Assembly: GCA_003214465.1 (NCBI GenBank)
Contig: QCLO01000012.1
Coordinates: forward strand, 1-45,259
Origin: Acidimicrobiales bacterium AG-414-N20
Lineage (GTDB): Bacteria > Actinomycetota > Acidimicrobiia > Acidimicrobiales > MedAcidi-G1
Direction: 5' to 3'
Length of the DNA: 45,259 bases
A model generated the notes under the pieces. That model ran no database searches. It was not told the origin of the DNA and saw nothing but the letters and a program-made list of their open reading frames with translations. Positions 43,415 through 45,259 of this stretch are shown piece by piece; position 1 is the first letter of the stretch, and the number at the start of each line of letters is the position of its first letter. A program made the translations under genes and the position numbers.

Positions 43415-43519
43415 TTTACTTTCAGCAGTCTTTTATCCGTGCCGGATGTCATATTGTTTCAATTCTTACAGCGATCCATACTTTATTAGACTTAGGAATT
43501 AAGCAGAAAAATTTTTGGT

Positions 43520-45259
43520 ATGACGAAACTAAACTTTGGTAATCATTTAGATGTGAATAATGCTGTATCAGTTACAGATCCCGGTTCAGTTCCCTATATG
43601 GATTTAAGGCCAGAGAACTTTAGCCAAATTGTCTCTTCCAGTAAGCAGCTAGCGGAAAGTTCCGATTGGATAGTGCAAACACCAGCTGGTCTTTTTGTTC
43701 ATGGATATAAACAAGTCCGCTCGATACTTCGCGATCAAAGGTGGATATCGGTGCTGTCAGGAATTTCGATGTTGGACTCTCTTGAGTCAACGGCATCGGA
43801 TTTAAATATTTTGTTTGAACGAGCAAGGCGTTCGATTACAGATGTTGAAGTTTCATCTAATTTCAATATTAGGCCAAATGTATTATCAGTTGAAGGGGAT
43901 GATCATAAGCGGCTCAGAAAGTTAGTTAATTCATCGTTTACTTCTAAAAGCGCAGATCGGTTGCGCCCTTTTATGAGGGAGCATGCAAGTGAATTGATGA
44001 ATTCTTTAGTTAGAAACTCAACGAGTGAAATTGTTCAAGAATTTTGCCGCCCATATCCAATTCCAATCATTTGTAGGTTATTGGGATCAGACGATAAAGA
44101 CTGGGAGCTGTTTGACTATTGGGCTGAAGTCATTTTTTCTGCTTTAGATGCTGATACTGATTCTGTAATAATTCGACTTGACGAAATAGCAGCAGCGCAG
44201 AAAGAACTTGACAACTACATAAAAAATCTTATTTACAATCGTTCAAATGAGCCCAAAGATGATTTGATTTCAGAACTCATCCAGAGTCAGGTTGATGGGG
44301 ACGCTCTTAGCTCTGATGAATTAATAGCAATGGTGGAAGCTCTTTTATTGGCGGGTACTGATACAACTCGAAATCAACTTGGAGCCACAATTGCAGTTCT
44401 TGCGGATCATCCTGAGCAGTATTCAATTTTAAGAGAAAGAAGAGAGTTAATCCCCACTGCAATTGAAGAGTCTCTCAGATATATAGGGGCAGTTCGAACT
44501 ACTGCACGTTTAGCGGTTGAAGATATAACCTTTGAAGGAAAATTTTTTCCTGCTGGGAGCACAGTTTTGTTAGGACTTCATGCTGCAAGTCTTGGTGAAA
44601 CAGAAGACGATGATGGCTATGTTTTTAATATTCTACGTGAACGGGAATGTCCGCATATGGCATTCGGGAGTGGGGCCCACCATTGTCTTGGTGCGTTTTT
44701 GGCACGTGCAGAATTGCAAGAAGCATTAAGTGTTTTTGTTGACAGAGTTCCTTCTATTGATTTGGTAAGTCCAGTTGAATGGAAACCATTATCGATGGGG
44801 ATTTGGGGACCGAGTCGTCTCGAAATTACATTTAAAAGTTCTTCTGGGAAGAAACTTTACAAAGCTGGAACAAATCGAGAGAGTGAATCAGTTTATGTTA
44901 CGGGTCGAGTATCCGATAAAAAGGAGGATCAATTAATTAAAGAGGCTTCAAAAAAGCGTTCTGAAATCCAAAAATCTATACCGCACTTGATTCAACGTCC
45001 GAAATTTCCACCGATTAAGAGGTTATTGATAACTGTTTTCAATTTCGGTAAAGCAATAATAATTTGGAAATTAATTGATTCACGTAAAGAAGAAGAGACA
45101 GAAAAAAACCTTCTATACAGAAGGGTACGAGAAGCTGCTGAACGTTTAGGTCCTACATATATCAAACTTGCACAATTAATTTCTGCTGCTGAAGGAATAT
45201 TTCCAGAACCTCTAATAGCTGAATGTAAAAAATGTCGTGATGAAGTTAGGGCAGAATCT
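43520..45259 (+). CDS. Cytochrome P450 fused to ABC1/UbiB-type kinase domain (3' partial)
   Basis: An uninterrupted frame of 580 codons to the window end, with the stop outside. Residues 1-440 are a complete bacterial P450: I-helix AGTDTT (278-283), ExxR (E317-R320), and heme ligand C389 in FGSGAHHCLG. A basic linker (about 441-500) leads to an ABC1/UbiB opening with RVREAAERLGPTYIKLAQLIS (near 535-555), the KxGQ motif as KLAQ (K549-Q552, Ala for Gly), and FPEPLIAECKKCRDEV. ABC1 proteins are ATP-binding atypical kinases linked to quinone/isoprenoid metabolism. The start ATG has no good ribosome-binding site. The P450 substrate is unknown; the fusion suggests coupling of oxidation to a lipid or quinone-like molecule. 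Confidence 0.87.
   Translation, partial: MTKLNFGNHLDVNNAVSVTDPGSVPYMDLRPENFSQIVSSSKQLAESSDWIVQTPAGLFVHGYKQVRSILRDQRWISVLSGISMLDSLESTASDLNILFERARRSITDVEVSSNFNIRPNVLSVEGDDHKRLRKLVNSSFTSKSADRLRPFMREHASELMNSLVRNSTSEIVQEFCRPYPIPIICRLLGSDDKDWELFDYWAEVIFSALDADTDSVIIRLDEIAAAQKELDNYIKNLIYNRSNEPKDDLISELIQSQVDGDALSSDELIAMVEALLLAGTDTTRNQLGATIAVLADHPEQYSILRERRELIPTAIEESLRYIGAVRTTARLAVEDITFEGKFFPAGSTVLLGLHAASLGETEDDDGYVFNILRERECPHMAFGSGAHHCLGAFLARAELQEALSVFVDRVPSIDLVSPVEWKPLSMGIWGPSRLEITFKSSSGKKLYKAGTNRESESVYVTGRVSDKKEDQLIKEASKKRSEIQKSIPHLIQRPKFPPIKRLLITVFNFGKAIIIWKLIDSRKEEETEKNLLYRRVREAAERLGPTYIKLAQLISAAEGIFPEPLIAECKKCRDEVRAES

Overview
The window is a dense, AT-rich bacterial chromosome segment with 46 protein genes, three tRNAs, few gaps and no sign of phage, IS elements or CRISPR. 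It most resembles a small-genome, probably marine, actinobacterium of Acidimicrobiia type. The clues are an F420-type luciferase-like oxidoreductase, an acyl-CoA carboxylase beta subunit followed by a tiny epsilon-like ORF, cbs followed by metB as in mycobacteria, sulfatases, and many genes with a -10 box placed for leaderless transcription. This placement is an inference; no phylogeny was run.

Region 1 (1-11167, + strand) is one catabolic/transport cluster. It holds a branched-chain-type substrate-binding protein (cut by the window start), a strong hairpin, two ABC ATPases, an acyl-CoA ligase, two permeases, an acetoacetate-decarboxylase-family enzyme, two tandem amidohydrolase-2 proteins and an SDR. 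Genes overlap by 1-4 nt or have short spacers, so uptake, CoA activation and breakdown of one unknown (probably carboxylate-bearing) compound are likely coupled.

Region 2 (11182-14455) is informational: tRNA-Ser(CGA), tadA, tRNA-Ser(GGA), dnaX with an apparent -1 frameshift signal, and recR. Region 3 (14559-20389) carries methylmalonyl-CoA epimerase, a stand-alone 5'-3' exonuclease, a LOG protein, an acyl-CoA carboxylase beta subunit with its small partner, a membrane-anchored cyclophilin and aspartate kinase. Two related lipoproteins of unknown function (20444-22194) separate aspartate kinase from asd. An LLM oxidoreductase, a MazG-like protein, a small unknown, a YbaK-type editing protein and a DMT exporter follow.

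Region 4 (26511-37557) has a sulfatase/phosphonate-monoesterase, a short reductive-dehalogenase-like Fe-S protein, a DUF6356-like small protein without a normal start codon, metB-cbs, a DEAD-box helicase with a structured leader, an unknown Cys/His-rich protein, and an 859-residue fusion of a sulfatase with a DJ-1/PfpI domain that overlaps an SRPBCC gene. Region 5 (37595-45259) has tRNA-Pro(CGG), a receiver-only regulator divergent from a STAS protein, an NfeD-like membrane protein, the selenocysteine genes selA-selB, fxsA, and a cytochrome P450 fused to an ABC1/UbiB-type kinase domain that runs off the end of the window.

The best candidates for something undescribed are the P450-ABC1 fusion, the sulfatase-DJ-1 fusion with its SRPBCC partner, the tandem lipoproteins inserted in the aspartate pathway, and the Liv/CoA-ligase/decarboxylase/amidohydrolase cluster.
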